7,246 nt of DNA from Flavobacterium sp. (GTDB lineage: Bacteria > Bacteroidota > Bacteroidia > Flavobacteriales > Flavobacteriaceae): NCBI GenBank assembly GCA_012032075.1, contig JAAURU010000184.1, forward strand, positions 1 to 7,246. Reading direction: 5' to 3'. Below the pieces are notes generated by a model, which saw only the letters and a list, made by a program, of their open reading frames with translations, made no database searches and had not been told where the DNA came from. Positions within the stretch are counted from its first letter, which is position 1. Each line of letters begins with the position of its first letter. Of the stretch, positions 6,249 to 7,246 are shown one piece after another. The translations under genes and the position numbers were made by a program.

Positions 6249-6637
6249 ATGAGAGTATTAATTATTTTACTTTTTTTAAGTTATAGTTTTTATGCCCAAA
6301 ATAATAAAAAAGAAATTTTATTTGATGTAAATAATGATACTATAAATAAAGATTATTTTTAAAAAAGTAAAGAGAACAGATATCGGCTACAGTATTTTTG
6401 AAAGTGATTCAATTTTAAATTTAAAACTTGTTAAAAGTAATAAAAATAGAGAATTGTTTGAGCATTATTTAATTGGTAAAGTTGATATTCTTAATAAAAA
6501 TAATTTAATTACTGAATTAGAAAATATATCTAATACTAAAATAAATCCGTTAGATATTATTGTAATTAATTTTTTTAATGATGAAAAAGAGCTTAATTTA
6601 AATCAAAAACCTTTAATAGATTTTTATACTTCTAAAA
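6249..6637 (+). pseudogene. Small secreted protein of unknown function, frameshifted and 3'-truncated
   Basis: I do not recognise the family. ATG 6249, two bases after the LysE-family stop, begins a clear signal peptide (MRVLIILLFLSYSFYAQ) followed by NNKKEILFDVNNDTINKDYF. A T run at 6356-6360 appears to carry one extra T. Past it, the frame continues as FKKVKRTDIGYSIFESDSIL through NPLDIIVINFFND and ends near DFYTSKK. The protein is Asn/Lys/Ile-rich, and the DNA is among the most AT-rich in the window. At about 6637 the coding sequence is replaced by the end of an unrelated minus-strand gene, so the C-terminus is missing; the frame then only reads through to 6702. It is probably the third gene of the head-GIN/LysE operon. 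Confidence 0.6.
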
Positions 6638-7246
6638 AGTCCTTCTCCTGTGCGAGATGGTCCAGAAATATGATTCGCATCATTAATCGAAGCATCCCCT
6701 AAAATGGTCACTTTTGCATTTTCCCGATTTGCTGTGACCAAAACTGCTGCAGTGGCTTCACCAAGATTGACACCTGTCCTATTGATCGAATAGGGCTTAC
6801 ACATCTCATTACTCATTGCTTGAAAAGAGTTAAAACCTGACAACACAAATTGGGAAACAATATCACCAGCAACTATAAAGACCTGCTCATATTGCTTACT
6901 TTGAATGAGCCTTTTGGCTACTGACACGGCTAAAATTCCCGAAACACAAGCGTTAGAGATAACAATTGGTTCACCTTCGAATTGAAAAAAATCAGCTACT
7001 TTTCTTGCTAAAATAGACAATTGTCCTTGTCCCGCATCATGTTGTGCAATGTTCTTCAAAGCATCGATATTACCCTTGGTGGTAGATAATATAAAAGCTG
7101 TTTTTTCATTTATTCTTTCCTGATTGACCATTGGATACAAGGCCAGGATCATCATTTTTTCAAGCTTTGTAAAGGTTCCTCTTCTGGTTATTTTAGCAAA
7201 AGCTTTATCTACATCATTTCATCGACAATAGAGGCATAAAAAGGAA
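6637..7246 (-). pseudogene. Beta-ketoacyl-ACP synthase, partial at both ends, one frameshift
   Basis: This is a thiolase-fold ketosynthase fragment. It would condense acyl-ACP with malonyl-ACP in fatty-acid or polyketide-like synthesis, for example aryl-polyene/flexirubin pigments (the pathway is a guess). Visible motifs are VISNACVSGILAV with the nucleophile Cys at 6946-6948, KPYSINRTGVNLGEATAAVL and NDANHISGPSRTGEGL. The reading enters from the right edge as FYASIVDE. A missing A at 7217-7219 (plus-strand TTT) breaks the frame; restoring it gives DENDVDKAFAKITRRG and runs into LEKMMILALYPMV. Homology ends just after GEGL at 6637, so the region carrying the two catalytic histidines is absent, and the open frame stops by chance at 6613. 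Its GC content is clearly higher than that of the preceding genes. Truncation means this fragment cannot be an active enzyme as written. Confidence 0.78.

Noticed and set aside
6249..6637. RiPP precursor for the dehydratase pair
   Set aside because: It has a signal peptide, is longer than 120 residues, lacks a Ser/Thr/Cys-rich core and is in a different operon on the other strand.

Overview
The window looks like a low-GC Bacteroidota genome, most likely Flavobacteriaceae (Flavobacterium-like). The evidence is the AT-rich coding sequence, a split class I lantibiotic/thiopeptide-type dehydratase pair, a head-GIN (DUF2807) protein next to a LysE-family exporter, no Shine-Dalgarno signals before starts, TAnnTTTG promoter elements, and intergenic repeats familiar from Flavobacteria (CATTCTGAACTTGTTTCAG, CACTGAGCTTGTCGAAGTGC and CTTCCTA/ATTCCAA arrays).

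Layout. Left third, minus strand: a LanB-type dehydratase (3435 to 1243, glutamylation part, two frameshifts) followed by its separately encoded elimination-domain partner (982 to 134, intact). Together they would make dehydroalanine/dehydrobutyrine in a RiPP peptide; no precursor peptide is visible. The gaps around them hold C/T-rich heptamer arrays and hairpin repeats. Centre: an IS110-family element (about 3544-4777) inserted into the left arm of a Flavobacteria-type palindromic intergenic repeat. Right third, plus strand: a likely operon of a head-GIN envelope protein (4852-5517), a six-TM LysE-family exporter (5561-6246) and a small secreted protein (6249 to about 6637). The last is cut off abruptly and joined to a 3'-truncated beta-ketoacyl synthase on the minus strand (about 6637 to 7246, running off the edge).

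Main discovery: the 5' non-coding end of the IS110 element encodes what reads as a complete bridge RNA. After a 5' hairpin there are two structured loops of the same design. The first carries guides matching both halves of the reconstructed target site: 10-11 nt to the left, and 10 nt to the right with one G-U pair. The second carries guides matching both ends of the element: 9 nt to the right end and 6 nt to the left end. When the ends are joined as in the circular intermediate, a TTTG-N20-TATGTTTG Bacteroidota promoter forms and points into this RNA. The element is thus inferred to be an RNA-guided transposon programmed to enter a multicopy palindromic repeat.

Caution: nearly every gene has one or two single-base frameshifts, mostly in A/T runs, while the surrounding protein sequence stays well conserved. 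This suggests sequencing/assembly indels at least as strongly as true gene decay. The join near 6637 could likewise be a rearrangement or a misassembly.
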